64,000 bases of DNA from CAVVSQ01 sp963848825 (GTDB taxonomy: Bacteria > Planctomycetota > Planctomycetia > Gemmatales > Gemmataceae). Shown piece after piece: positions 27,101 through 35,995 of this stretch (position 1 is its first letter; every line of letters starts with the position of its first letter). The notes beneath the pieces are model-generated. The model saw only the letters and a program-made list of their open reading frames with translations, did not search any database and was not told the origin of the DNA. A program made the position numbers and the translations under genes. The stretch is taken from NCBI GenBank assembly GCA_963848825.1, contig CAWKFA010000002.1, positions 1 through 64,000 of the forward strand. The letters are read 5' to 3'.

Positions 27101-30100
27101 CGGCAACACGGTGATCTTGACGAACAACTTCAGCGCCGACGGGCAGATCGTGCCCCACGTGGGCGGCACCTTCGACGTGCGCGTGACGCACACCTATCTG
27201 GAAGAAGTGACGGGTCAGACGTTTAGCGTGTCGGTGACTGATCACAACGCCACCACCGCCAGGAGTCTCGACACCTTCAGTGTGGCCGACGCCGCCCTGG
27301 CGTCCAACCCGTCCAACCTGACGCCGCCGGCAGCCACTGAAGGCGTCGCCTTCAGCAATGTAGTGGTCTTCCACTTTACCGACGCTGATCCGAGCGGTAC
27401 CGCCACGGATTATGTGGCCACGGTCAACACCGGCAACGCTACCTTGACCAGCACGCTTAACCCGGACAACGTGACCATCGTGGCCAATAACGGCGGCTTC
27501 GACGTGCAACTGTCTTACGCTTACTCCGAGGAAATGACGAACGCCACCTTCGGCGTGTCGGTGGCCGATCACAACGCGACCACCTCCCAAAGCATCAACA
27601 CCTTTAGCGTGGCCGACGCCGCCCTGGCGTCCAATCCGGGCAGCCTGACCCCGCCGACGGCGGCCGAAGGCGTCTCCTTCAGCAACGTGGTGGTCTTCCA
27701 CTTTACCGACGCTGATCCGAGCGGTACCGCCACCGATTATGTGGCCACAGTCAACACCGGCAACGCCACCTTGACCAGCACGCTCAACCCGAGCAACGTA
27801 ACCATCGTGGCCAGCGGCAGCGGCTTCGACGTGCAGTTGTCCTACACCTATGCCGAGGAAATGACGAACGCCACCTTCAGCGTGTCGGTGACCGATCACA
27901 ACGCGACCACCTCGCAGAGCATCAACACCCTTAGCGTGGCCGACGCCGCCGTGGCGTCCAACCCGATCAACCTGACACCGCCGCTTGCGACCGAAGGCAA
28001 CGCCTTCAGCAATGTAGTGGTCTTCCACTTCACCGACGCCGATTCTGGCGGCACCGCCACCGACTACGTGGCCACGGTCAACACCGGCGACGCCACACTG
28101 ACGAGCACGCTCAACCCGAGTAACGTAAACATCGTGGCCAGTGGCACCGGCTTCGACGTGCGGCTGTCCTACACTTACGCCGAGGAAATGACGAACGCCA
28201 CCTTCAGCGTGGCGGTGGTCGACCACTTCGCCACCACCACGCAGAGCATCGGCAGCTTCAGCGTTGCCGATGCGGCCCTGACCTCCATCCCGGCCAACCT
28301 GACGCCGCCGATTGCGACCGAAGGGACCGCCTTCAGCAACGTGGTGGTCTTCCACTTCACCGACGCCGATCCCAGTGGCACCGCGACCGACTACGTGGCT
28401 ACGGTTAAGACCGGCGACGCCACACTGACGAGCACGCTCAACCCGAGTAACGTAAACATCGTGGCCAGCGGCGCCGGCTTCGACGTGCGGCTGTCCTACA
28501 CCTACGCCGAGGAATTGACAAACGCCACCTTCGGCGTGGCGGTGGCTCGACCACGTTACCACCACCGCCCAGAACATCAGCACGTTCAGCGTGGCCGACG
28601 TCAGCTTGACCGCCATCACCGATACCGACCCGACCGCCAACACCGTTGGCGCAGCAGCGGCCAACGGCACGCCGGTGGGCATCACGGCGCACGCCACCGA
28701 TCCAGGCGCCGAAACGGTGGCGTATACGTTGACCGTCAACCCGAGCAATGCCTTCGCCATCGACAGCAACAGCGGCGTCGTCACCGTGGCCAACAATGCG
28801 GCGCTTTCGGGTCTGATCGGTTCAACCAGCATCACGGTGCGAGCGGCCGAGGCGGATGCCGGCGGCGGCGCCGTCACGCAGACTTTCACGATCATCGTGA
28901 CGAACTCAAACGCCGCGATCAGCGCGCTGGCCAACACTGACAATTTCTACGTGGACAGCGCGGGCCTGGACGAGTTCACCTTCGGGAACGAGAAATGGCT
29001 TCATGGGAACCTGAACAACCTGGGCAATCCCTGGTACTTTGTCCTGCCCAACGGCGACCTCTACGCCTGGAACGGGAAGGCGGGGTTGAAGGGCACCTTG
29101 CTGCTCAACGTCGGTTCCAACGGTTGGGAGAACCCCGAATTAATCGTCGACGCCGCCACCTTGACCGCGGCGTTCGCCGCCCAAGTACAAGCGGCCGACC
29201 AGGCGCGGGGCTTTTATCGTTCGTCCAGCGGGAATTACTTTCTTAGCGCCTTCGGCTTGGGCGAGAAGTGGATCGAGGGACTCAGCACTGCCAAGCTACC
29301 GGCGGACCAGAATAATCCCTGGTACTTCATCAAGCCCGACGGCACCGTCTGGGAGTGGGACGGCACGGGAGGGTTGCACGGCACCCAGGTTCTCTCGATC
29401 AGCGCGGACGTCAACCTGTATAAAGACCCGTCGCTGCTCTACAACGCGTTCCAGGATGCCAGCGTGAACAGTGCCGGCTGGGACCAGCAACGTCACTTTT
29501 ACTTCGACGCCTCGCAGGGGCTGGCGCAATCTGTACGAGAATAGTCTCGGCGTCCAGGAGAAGTGGTTCCGTGGCGACGTCAATCGTTTCGCCAACCCCT
29601 GGTACTTCCTGCTACCCAACGGCGACCTGTATGCATGGAATGGCAACGGCCGGGGCTCCAACTGGCTGGATACCGCCAACCGGCTGGCCATTCTCGGTCC
29701 GAACGCCTGGAACAACTTCGAACGGGTGGTGACGGACGTCACGCCGGTGCTGACCGGCCCGCAACAGCAGGTTCTCGTAGGCCTGGACCAGGGGCACAGC
29801 CTGTTCCGGGGCTCCAATGATGTGAATTTCCTCTTCAACAATCTTGGCAGCAACGAGAAGTACCTGCGCGGTGCGACCAACTCGAGCGGCAACACGTTGT
29901 ACTTTCTTTTGCCCGATGGCACACTGCATGAGTGGAATGGCTCGTCGACGGCCAGCGGCAACGTCCTGGCGCTCAACCTGCCGAACCAGGTCTACGCCGA
30001 CCCGCTGCTCCTGGCGGACGCGTATGCCGACGGTTCGCTGCTGGACGACGGCACGAAGCTGGACCCGTTCGGCCCGAACGCGGGCGGTCCCGGGGATATC

Positions 30101-30109
30101 CTTCCGTAG
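21159..30109 (+). CDS. Giant FG-GAP/VCBS and Ig-like repeat surface protein (about 2,980 residues, five frameshifts)
   Basis: ATG 21159. Residues 31-44 (RLQVEILEDRITPS) are the LExLEDRxxPS motif found at the N-terminus of many planctomycete exported giant proteins, after a basic Gln/Arg-rich start. Then come about twelve FG-GAP/VCBS units with Asp-rich GDVNGDGKPDLVVAN calcium-binding loops (to about 23390), two PKD-like domains with HTYAEEG, and about fifteen Ig-like units ending FSVADAALT (24000-28590). A cadherin-like segment follows (28600-28920), then four units with NPWYFxLPNGDLYAWNG (28950-30090). Frame changes near 21440, 22240, 25697, 28545 and 29527 must be bridged; the four long pieces between are open. 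It is likely secreted or displayed, calcium-binding and adhesive. Exact repeats make misassembly possible. Confidence 0.85.
21300..23390 (+). repeat. FG-GAP/VCBS repeat region, unit about 180 bp
   Basis: Around twelve units of about 60 residues carry the core SVAIGDVNGDGKPDLVVAN, N-x-V-S-V-L-L-G-x-G and FGAAxNFAxGxxP. Several units are nearly identical at DNA level, for example those at about 21990 and 22110, which indicates recent expansion or gene conversion. Five-Asp calcium-binding loops are preserved in most units. Confidence 0.9.
24000..28590 (+). repeat. Ig-like repeat region, unit about 320 bp
   Basis: About fifteen units follow the order ADAALTxxxxTPPxATEGxxF, VFNFSDADPxGTxSDYTAVV, LGDGxTVTLTS, FDVxLTHTYLEExTGxTFSV and TVTDxxSQTSAST. 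The last five units form a subtype (VVVFHFTDADPSGTATDYVA, LTSTLNPSNVxIVASG). Homogeneity within each subtype suggests recent tandem duplication. Confidence 0.9.
28950..30095 (+). repeat. Four C-terminal units with NPWYF-LPNGDLYAWNG core
   Basis: Units near 28950, 29215, 29500 and 29790 share 'F/Y-x-x-x-G-x-x-E-K-W/Y-x-x-G', NPWYFxLPNGDLYAWNG or its variants, and 'V/L-x-x-x-Y/W-x-x-P'. This looks like a small propeller-like or lectin-like C-terminal domain. Its function is not known to me. Confidence 0.75.
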
Positions 30110-30370
30110 TTGTAGTCAGTAGTTTCCAGGATTTCTGATGCAAAAAACGCCCCCTCATGGCATTCTGTTTGGTGTTGTAGCCGGGCAGAATTACCAGGAG
30201 GGAAGGCGTTCCGATTCCCTGGACGGCACCAATGAATACCTGGAGGGCTTTACTTGTGCCGCTCCCGCTGCGCGTTGACGTCATTCAAGTCTCGATGGAC
30301 GGCCCAAAGGCCCGCCCGCAAGTCGGAAGGATAACTAAAAATCGGTATATAATCCATTGTCTCGGGGTGC

Positions 30371-30628
30371 TCACGCTCGCGCGATCAACCGCTGATATTC
30401 CGCATGTGTCCCGATCCAGAACCAGAGTATGCCTGCCTCGATTTCCACGCCCAGGCCCCGGTGTGTCGATCCGGCACGGACCGACCAATACTTGCCCACC
30501 TTCTTAAAGTGCAACGACGGATGGGACGGGTCGGCCTTGAGTTGTTCATAACTACGGTCCGCTATATCTCGAATTTCCGGGGGCAGCGCCGCGTAAGACT
30601 TCCAGAAACGCGGCGTGGTGCGGTGCAT
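30371..30628 (-). CDS. RelE/ParE-like toxin of a type II toxin-antitoxin pair
   Basis: 85 residues (MHRTTPRFWKSYAALPPEIR...). FWKxYxxLPxxIRxxAxxxYxxL followed by HPSLHFKKVG, WSVRAGSTHRGLGVEI and a final FWIGTHAEYQRLI is the compact RelE/ParE fold pattern: basic sheet, H-x-x-Y near the end. These toxins are ribosome-dependent mRNA endonucleases or gyrase inhibitors. The start codon overlaps the stop of the upstream antitoxin-like gene by one base (TAATG), a hallmark of translational coupling. Confidence 0.75.
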   Translation of the reverse strand: MHRTTPRFWKSYAALPPEIRDIADRSYEQLKADPSHPSLHFKKVGKYWSVRAGSTHRGLGVEIEAGILWFWIGTHAEYQRLIARA

Positions 30629-30828
30629 TACACTTCTCGCGTCTGACCAGCTTGATAATCGGCGATGGCTTCAGCCGCCAGCGCCTCAAGGCGTCTAGCG
30701 GCGACATCTTCCTCCAGTTCGGAATCCCAACGGCGCTGGTCCAAGTCCATGAGCCACTCGGCCAAGCGGCGGAAGTCAGCGGCCGGTAAACTCAGAATTG
30801 CTGACTCGATCTGCTCGACAGTGCTCAT
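30628..30828 (-). CDS. Antitoxin partner of the RelE/ParE-like toxin
   Basis: 66 residues from ATG 30828 (MSTVEQIESAILSLPAADFR), preceded by a strong GGAGGTGAAAGCT site. It is helical and acidic: RRLAEWLMDLDQRRWDSELE, then a tail with LEALAAEAIADYQAGQTREV. Such small acidic proteins directly upstream of RelE/ParE toxins bind and block them and repress the shared promoter. A longer frame extends upstream to 31029, but its extra part does not look coding. Confidence 0.7.
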   Translation of the reverse strand: MSTVEQIESAILSLPAADFRRLAEWLMDLDQRRWDSELEEDVAARRLEALAAEAIADYQAGQTREV

Positions 30829-31157
30829 AGCTTTCACCTCCCTGGCATAATAATCCACGGGACAATTAACTTCCACCTCATTGCGGCTGAATTCTGGATC
30901 CCATTCAAGAAAAATCCTCGCTGCGTGAGGCGCGTCAGAGGTGTTTTTCGCATGGGTGTATAGACAAACGGCGGGTGAGTTCTCGCCTGCAAGCAAAGTC
31001 CTCACCGGCCCGGATAGGCCCCAGCGCACGGTCCGCGCGCCGATGGCCCGTTTTTATTGTATCGCGGGCCATTCTTGAAGGAGTTCCCCCATGTGGTTTT
31101 TGCCCGCACGTAAGAAAGCCCGCCGTATGCCTCTGACCCGCGCGCCACGCGGCTAAG
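30829..31157. other. Intergenic stretch, promoter side of the toxin-antitoxin pair
   Basis: No gene is supported. It should contain the minus-strand promoter of the antitoxin-toxin operon, but no clear -35/-10 pair was identified. Confidence 0.4.
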
Positions 31158-31388
31158 TCATTCCCGGTGAAATCGGACGCAACGGCACACGCGGTTGCGG
31201 CCAGTGCGGGGATCGAAGCCGGAGGCGATGTGGATTAGCGGGATGCCAAAAAAGTTGATTTTGGAGCGATATTCCTTGCCGAAGGCTTGATGCACCGCGC
31301 TCATGGAGATGCCGCGGATTTCATCGACCCTGGTTTTCACATCGCTGGCATGCTGATAACGCTTTTCCGGCTCAAACGCCGCGTGCAT
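31158..31388 (-). pseudogene. Fragment duplicated from the Ser/Thr kinase gene
   Basis: The frame reads FEPEKRYQHASDVKTRVDEI, RGISMSAVHQAFGKEYRSK, FFGIPLIHIASGFDPRTG and then diverges. The segment 31197-31377 matches 32824-33004 in the kinase gene with only a few differences. No start or kinase domain is present. It is a displaced copy of the region between kinase and membrane domain. Confidence 0.8.
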
Positions 31389-31456
31389 CCAGCAGAGGAA
31401 TGAGTTGCCGCATATTGGGCTGGCTAAACCCGAAATATTTTCGAGAGAAATTAACT

Positions 31457-31484
31457 TGACTTCTCAAAAAGCCTCACTAAATTT
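31457..31484 (+). promoter_or_regulatory. Possible sigma-70-type promoter of the PEP-CTERM gene
   Basis: TTGACT (31457-31462) and TAAATT (31479-31484) are 16 bases apart in an AT-rich stretch about 145 bases before the start codon. No other candidate is closer to consensus here. Confidence 0.35.
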
Positions 31485-31628
31485 TACTTACTTTAATATT
31501 TTCATTAGGCCGTGCCAATGGACGAGTCGAACTGATTCGCCAACTTCGGTCTACGAGGATTCGGGCATCATCGGAGTGCCCCATCTACTGCTACGGACGG
31601 CATTGACCTACGAAAGGGAGAATATTGT

Positions 31629-32219
31629 ATGAAGCTTTCAGCTCTGGCGCTGGCGGTTGTGGCTCTGTTGTTCGGGGCGTTTCGGCAGGCGCAGGCCGGT
31701 TTTATCGTGCGATTTGAACAGGACGGCAACAACGTCGTGGCCACGGGAAGCGGCAGCCTTAACTTGAACGGACTGATCAATAGCGGTTTCGACTCTGGTG
31801 CACCGTCCGGAGTTAGAGGCCAGGGCGAGCTATTTTACCTCGGAAATACCAGCACAGGTACAGAATACAACGGCTTGGTGGGACCGAGCAACGTTGGCAC
31901 CGGCTTATTCTTCCAGGTGGCATCATCTGCCACCGGCTCATGGCTCGCACAAGACTCGACACAACTTTTTGTGCAGACCGGATACGTTTCGGGTAACTCA
32001 CTTTCAAATACCACTACATGGGACAATACGACTATCAGCGGCCTCGGCCTTACACCGGGCACGTATTTTTGGACTTGGGGATCCGGGGGCAACGCTGATT
32101 TCTACGAAGCTATTATTCCCGCTTCGGCGCCCGAACCCGCCACCTTTACCCTTCTCAGCATCGGCATCGCAGGCATGGCCGGGTACCGCTTGCGAAGAAG
32201 GAAGGTGGCGGCGGCGTAA
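31629..32219 (+). CDS. PEP-CTERM sorting-domain protein
   Basis: 196 residues. The signal peptide is at residues 1-23 (MKLSALALAVVALLFGAFRQ...AQA). The mature part is Gly/Ser/Thr/Asn-rich (GSGSLNLNGLINSGF, TWDNTTISGLGLTPGTYFW). The C-terminus has APEPATFTLLSIGIAGMAGY followed by RLRRRK: the PEP motif, a membrane helix and a basic tail, so it is a substrate of an exosortase that cleaves and anchors or releases the protein. No exosortase gene is in the window. A terminator follows at 32247. Similar proteins are often tied to exopolysaccharide production. Confidence 0.9.
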   Translation: MKLSALALAVVALLFGAFRQAQAGFIVRFEQDGNNVVATGSGSLNLNGLINSGFDSGAPSGVRGQGELFYLGNTSTGTEYNGLVGPSNVGTGLFFQVASSATGSWLAQDSTQLFVQTGYVSGNSLSNTTTWDNTTISGLGLTPGTYFWTWGSGGNADFYEAIIPASAPEPATFTLLSIGIAGMAGYRLRRRKVAAA

Positions 32220-32246
32220 TCCTGCCCATTGCATGACTCACCCACA

Positions 32247-32271
32247 GCCACTCTTCGGAGTGGCTTTTTCA
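32247..32271 (+). terminator. Intrinsic terminator of the PEP-CTERM gene
   Basis: AGCCACTC (32247-32254), loop TTCG, GAGTGGCT (32259-32266), then T5. A tetraloop hairpin 28 bases after the stop codon. Confidence 0.9.
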
Positions 32272-32388
32272 TTGCGCAATATCCGCCCGAGGTATGACAT
32301 GCCGCAGTCCAGATCATGTAGTGTGCAATGAATTCATTTTGCATAATTCTGTGCCGACGCTCGTTGCAATTGACGGGCGCGCCGAGGG

Positions 32389-33873
32389 TTAGCCTGTCCG
32401 GAACCGTGAGCGCAGGGCCAGCCAGGCTCCCAGGGCCAAGAGTGCCCAGATGATGGGGAAGCCGAGGGACATCCAGACTAGCCAGTCACTCCAGTTTCGT
32501 GCCCAGGGTTCGAAGAATTCGACGGCGCGTGGGTCGTGGTGGAAGCCCATCATGCCGTGGATGGCCCAGCCGCTGCCGCCGTACGCGTAGTACCCTGCCA
32601 CGATGCCACCCAGGGCGACGCCGCCGAGGGCGAGGCCGCCGAAGGCCAGGAGGCCGAGAGCGAGGCCGCCCACGGCGCCGATCAGGCCGATCGACACGCC
32701 GGCAAACGTAAAGAGGCCCAGGCCCAGGCCGCCGAAGCAGACGCCGCCGATGGCCACGCCGCCGCAGGCGAAGACGCCGATGGCGATGTCGCCGTAGGCG
32801 AATATGCCCTTCGCCACGCGCTTGCGGCCAGTGCGGGGGTCGAAGCCGGAGGCGATGTGGACTAGCGGGATGCCAAAGAAGTTGATTTTGGAGCGATACT
32901 CCTTGCCGAAGGCTTGATGCACCGCGCTCATGGAGATGCCGCGGATTTCATCGACCCTGGTTTTCACATCGCTGGCATGCTGATAACGCTTTTCCGGCTC
33001 AAACTCCAGCGTCCGCAAGACCACCTCGTCCAGGCGGACGTCGATCTGGACCTTCTGCGACGGGGGCGCGAAGCGCCCAGGGGCAGCTCGCCCGTGAGCA
33101 TCTCGTAAAAGGTCACGCCGAGCGAATAAATGTCGGCACGATGATCGACGTCGCGGGTGCCCTGAATTTGTTCAGGGCGCCATGTAGTGCGGCGTGCCCA
33201 TGACCTGATGAGCGCCGGTCAAGGCGCGGTCGGTTTTGGCGCCGAGCAACTTCGCCAGGCCAAAGTCGGCGATCTTCACGCGGCCGCGGCGATCGAGCAT
33301 GATGTTTTCGGGCTTGATGTCCCGGTGCACCACCCCCTCGTCATGGGCGAATTGCAGGGCCTCGCAGACTTGCGGCACGATCTTGAGCGCCTCGCCCGAT
33401 TTCAAGGTGCCCGCACGCATGGCCTGGCGCAGGTTTACGCCGTCCATGTATTCCATCAAAAAGTAATAGAGGCCATTGACATGGCCGAAGTCGAAGACGC
33501 CGACGATATTGGGATGATTGAGCTTGGCCAGCGCCTTGGCCTCGCGTGAGAAGCGCTCGGCGAAGGCGGGATCGGTGTTCACATTCGGCGGCAGGATCTT
33601 GAGGGCGACAATGCGATCGAGGCCCGGTTGTCGCGCTTTATACACCGCCCCCATGCCGCCGCGGCCCAATAGCTCCAAAATCTCCAGATGGGGGAAGAAG
33701 CGGCCCAGTTCCTCCGGAGTCGGGGCGGAAAAGTCCGGCGCATAGGCTGCCGTCCCCGCGGAGCCGCCTTCGCTATCCAGGCCGGCAAGCAGCAAGCAGC
33801 GTGGACAGAGCTTATCCGGACTGCCGGCGGTGATTTCGGTCCCGCAACGGGGACAACGGTCGGGATTGGCCAT
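32389..33873 (-). CDS. Zinc-ribbon Ser/Thr protein kinase with glycine-rich membrane C-terminus
   Basis: About 494 residues from ATG 33873. It has a zinc ribbon (Cys7, Cys10, Cys23, Cys26), then a Hanks-type kinase with LGRGGMGAVYKA (residue 69 on), VALK (Lys92), HRDIKPEN, DFGLAKLL and GTPHYMAP. A one-base insertion at about 33173 and a one-base loss near 33085 restore EQIQGTRDVDHRADIYSLGV and EMLTGELPLG. After the kinase come an alpha-helical linker (FEPEKRYQHASDV) and a region of GxxAxG/GGxALG repeats (about 32560-32810), then two hydrophobic segments near the end (WLVWMSLGFPIIWALLALGA). It probably signals from the membrane. The ECF sigma factor gene lies 78 bases upstream on the same strand. 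Confidence 0.85.
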
Positions 33874-33951
33874 GACATCGGCTCCTGGAAAGGGATAGTT
33901 ACCCTTTTCTACAGGAAATATTGGCGACGGTTACCACAAAAACGCACATCT

Positions 33952-34702
33952 TCAAGGAGCGAGAGCCGTGAATAAGTCGCGGATTTCGTCATCCACGTCG
34001 TCGGCATTGGCCACGGTCTGAGCGACCTCGCGGCGCAGATGCAATCGATAGCGCTTACGCAGGCGGTGTGCCGCCACCTTGAGCGCCTCCTCGGTGGTGT
34101 CCAGGAGCGTTGCCAGCGTCCGATAGGGCATTTCCGGCTCGCCCGCGAGCACGCCCTTGAGAGCGTCGAAAAGCTTTTCCTTGCTGTCGGCGACATACTC
34201 GGCACGCACGGCCGCCAGAGTTTGCTCAAGGAGGGTGAGGGCCCACTGACGCTCGAACATGCGCTCCGGGTGTCGAGGCATCGGTGGCTTCGCGGTCGTA
34301 GCGCGAGTTGCCGGCTTGGAAATCGAGAGAGAGCGGGGCCTGGTAGCCACCACGTTTCTGGGAATGCGCCTGGTCTCTACGGTTGGCGAGGAAGTTGCGA
34401 AACGCGGTGAGGAGAAAAGCGCGGAAACGACCACGATCCGGATGGGCGACAGCCAGGATGTTCTTCTCGAGGAGGTTGGCGAAGAACGCCTGCGTCGCGT
34501 CCTGAGCTTCGTGGATATTGCCAAGGCGGCGGCGTGCGAAGGCGTAGAGCGGGTACCAGTAAGCCTGGCAGAGGATGGCCAGGGCCTCGTCGGATGCCGG
34601 CACGCTCCGACGGCCCGCCGCCAGCACCAGGCTCCAGCGCGTGCTGGCGAACTCGCCAGGGCCTTTGTTTTCCGCAACGTCTAGCGCCATGCTCGCCGCC
34701 AT
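33952..34702 (-). CDS. ECF-type RNA polymerase sigma factor (one frameshift)
   Basis: Start MAASMALDVAENKGPGEFAS at 34702 (MALDV at 34690 is an alternative). Region 2 is RWSLVLAAG, ALAILCQAYWYPLYAFARRR, DATQAFFANLLEKN and GRFRAFLLTAFRNFLANRRD. After a shift near 34270 region 4 follows: RQWALTLLEQTLAAVRAEY, YRTLATLLDTTEEALKVAAH and RLRKRYRLHLRREV. The last helix is the -35 recognition helix. Total about 250 residues. This layout matches the planctomycete ECF group encoded next to zinc-ribbon kinases; the pair likely forms one signalling unit with the kinase downstream. Confidence 0.8.
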
Positions 34703-34754
34703 CCGAGGACCATGATCGTCAACCGAAGAGGCCCGGTTTCTATAATACGTCCTA

Positions 34755-34829
34755 AGAGCGTTCGGAAAAAAAGGGGTCAGACCCCTTGAAGCGAAGAGGG
34801 GGTCTGACCCCTTTTTTTCCGAACGCTCT
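34755..34829. repeat. Perfect 31-bp inverted repeat, 13-base spacer
   Basis: The arms at 34755-34785 and 34799-34829 are exact reverse complements. They contain GTTCGG, A7, then GGGGTCAGACCCC, itself a palindrome. The same arms recur at 35847-35949, on the other side of the flippase-like gene. Sequences with GGGGTCAGACCCC flanking an A run are dispersed repeats in many bacteria, often linked to RAYT transposases. Confidence 0.9.
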
Positions 34830-34838
34830 AACATAATT

Positions 34839-34884
34839 GGGCCTGACCCCCGCCTTCAAGGACTGACGCCCCGGTGTCAGGCCC
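34839..34884. repeat. Imperfect inverted repeat GGGCCTGACCCC / GGTGTCAGGCCC
   Basis: 12-base arms at 34839-34850 and 34873-34884 differ at one position. They are related in sequence to the 31-bp arms just upstream (GGxCTGACCCC core). It ends 18 bases before the start codon of the next gene. Confidence 0.6.
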
Positions 34885-34902
34885 GCTAATGTGTCCGCAG
34901 CT

Positions 34903-35881
34903 ATGAATCCACGATGGACAAAATGGGCCTGGCGCGCGGCCAAGGCGCTTCTCGCCGTTGCCATCCTGGCGGGCGTCGGCCGACAATTCTATCGCGACCT
35001 GGCACGACCCGACAATCCCGATCAAGCCGCCTGGAGCGAGCTGCCGCTCCGGCCCGGCTGGCTGGTTGCGTCCGCGTGCTTGTATCTCATGGGACTGGCC
35101 TGTTCCGCCATCTACTGGTATCGGTTGCTCGGCATCTTCGGCACGGCGCCCCCGTTCCGCCAGGCCCTGCGGGCTTATTTCATCGGCCAGTTGGGCAAGT
35201 ACGTGCCGGGAAAGGCCTGGGCACTTTTATTGCGCGGCGGACTCGTCGCCGGTCCGGACCTGCGCCTGGGGACAGCCATCATCACGGCCTTCTACGAAGT
35301 GCTGACAACCATGGCGACCGGCGCCCTCATCGCCGCCCTGATTTTTGTCTGCGCCGCCCCAGGTCCCGAACCTGGCGTGGCACCCTCTTTATACCGGCCT
35401 GTTGCTTCTTGGCCTGTGCGGCTTACCCTTGTTGCCGGGCGTATTCAATTATTTGACACGCCGCCTGGCCAGGCGCTTCGCCCACATCGACTCGCTGAGC
35501 CTGCGGCAAATTCAAATAGCCACCCTCGCGGAAGGCATACTTATCACGGGATGCGGCTGGTGCTTCATGGGACTTAGCGTCTGGAGCATGCTGCAAGCGG
35601 TGCTGCCGGAGATAGCGCCGCTGACGCTCGATATCTGGGCCACATGCGTCGCCGGCATTGGCCTGGCTTACGTCGCCGGCTTCCTGGCATTCATGCTGCC
35701 CAGCGGTGTCGGCGTGCGCGAGTATTTCTTGCTGCAACTGCTCGCCTTTGCCGGCCCCGACAGGGCCATCGCCGCCGCCGTGCTGTTGCTACGGTTGACC
35801 TGGACGAGCGCGGAGCTGATCTTGGCAGGGGTAGTTTATTTTTTTAAGAACGTTCGGAAAAAAAGGGGTCAGACCCCTTGA
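34903..35881 (+). CDS. Lysylphosphatidylglycerol synthase TM-region / flippase-like membrane protein (one frameshift)
   Basis: About 326 residues from ATG 34903 (MNPRWTKWAWRAAKALLAVA). Multiple membrane helices, the block FRQALRAYFIGQLGKYVPGK (conserved Y-x-x-GxxGKYxPG of the family), TAFYEVLTTMATGA, then after a shift near 35355 PGVFNYLTRRLARRF, GCGWCFMGLSVWSML and FLAFMLPSGVGVREYFLLQL (PxGxGxRE motif). These are the marks of the LPG_synthase_TM/UPF0104 family, linked to lipid flipping or glycolipid transfer. The last residues (NVRKKRGQTP) and the stop at 35879-35881 are encoded by the left arm of an inserted inverted repeat, so the original C-terminus was replaced. Confidence 0.8.
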
Positions 35882-35949
35882 AGCGAACAGATTTTCAACG
35901 CTTTTGCAAGGTATTGAGGGGGTCTGACCCCTTTTTTTCCGAACGCTCT
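35847..35949. repeat. Near-perfect 31-bp inverted repeat, 41-base spacer, supplies the upstream gene's stop codon
   Basis: The arms at 35847-35877 and 35919-35949 are the same as those at 34755-34829, differing at one base. The spacer is longer and unrelated beyond TTGAAGCGAA. The open frame of the flippase-like gene runs into the left arm and stops just after it. Confidence 0.9.
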
Positions 35950-35995
35950 AAGGACGGCAAGAAACGCGGTGACTAGAGAGAACCCTACTCATTCC

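Noticed and set aside
21300..28590. Regularly spaced repeats considered as CRISPR
   Set aside because: The units are 180 and 320 bp, in frame and encode protein domains; there are no short repeats with unique spacers.
26856..28943. Minus-strand frame of 695 codons opposite the giant protein
   Set aside because: Same cause: periodic codon structure of the plus-strand repeats keeps the antisense frame open.
30110..30300. Minus-strand frame with FIGAVQGIGTPSLLVILPGY considered as a transposase remnant
   Set aside because: No known transposase block could be matched; too short to support.
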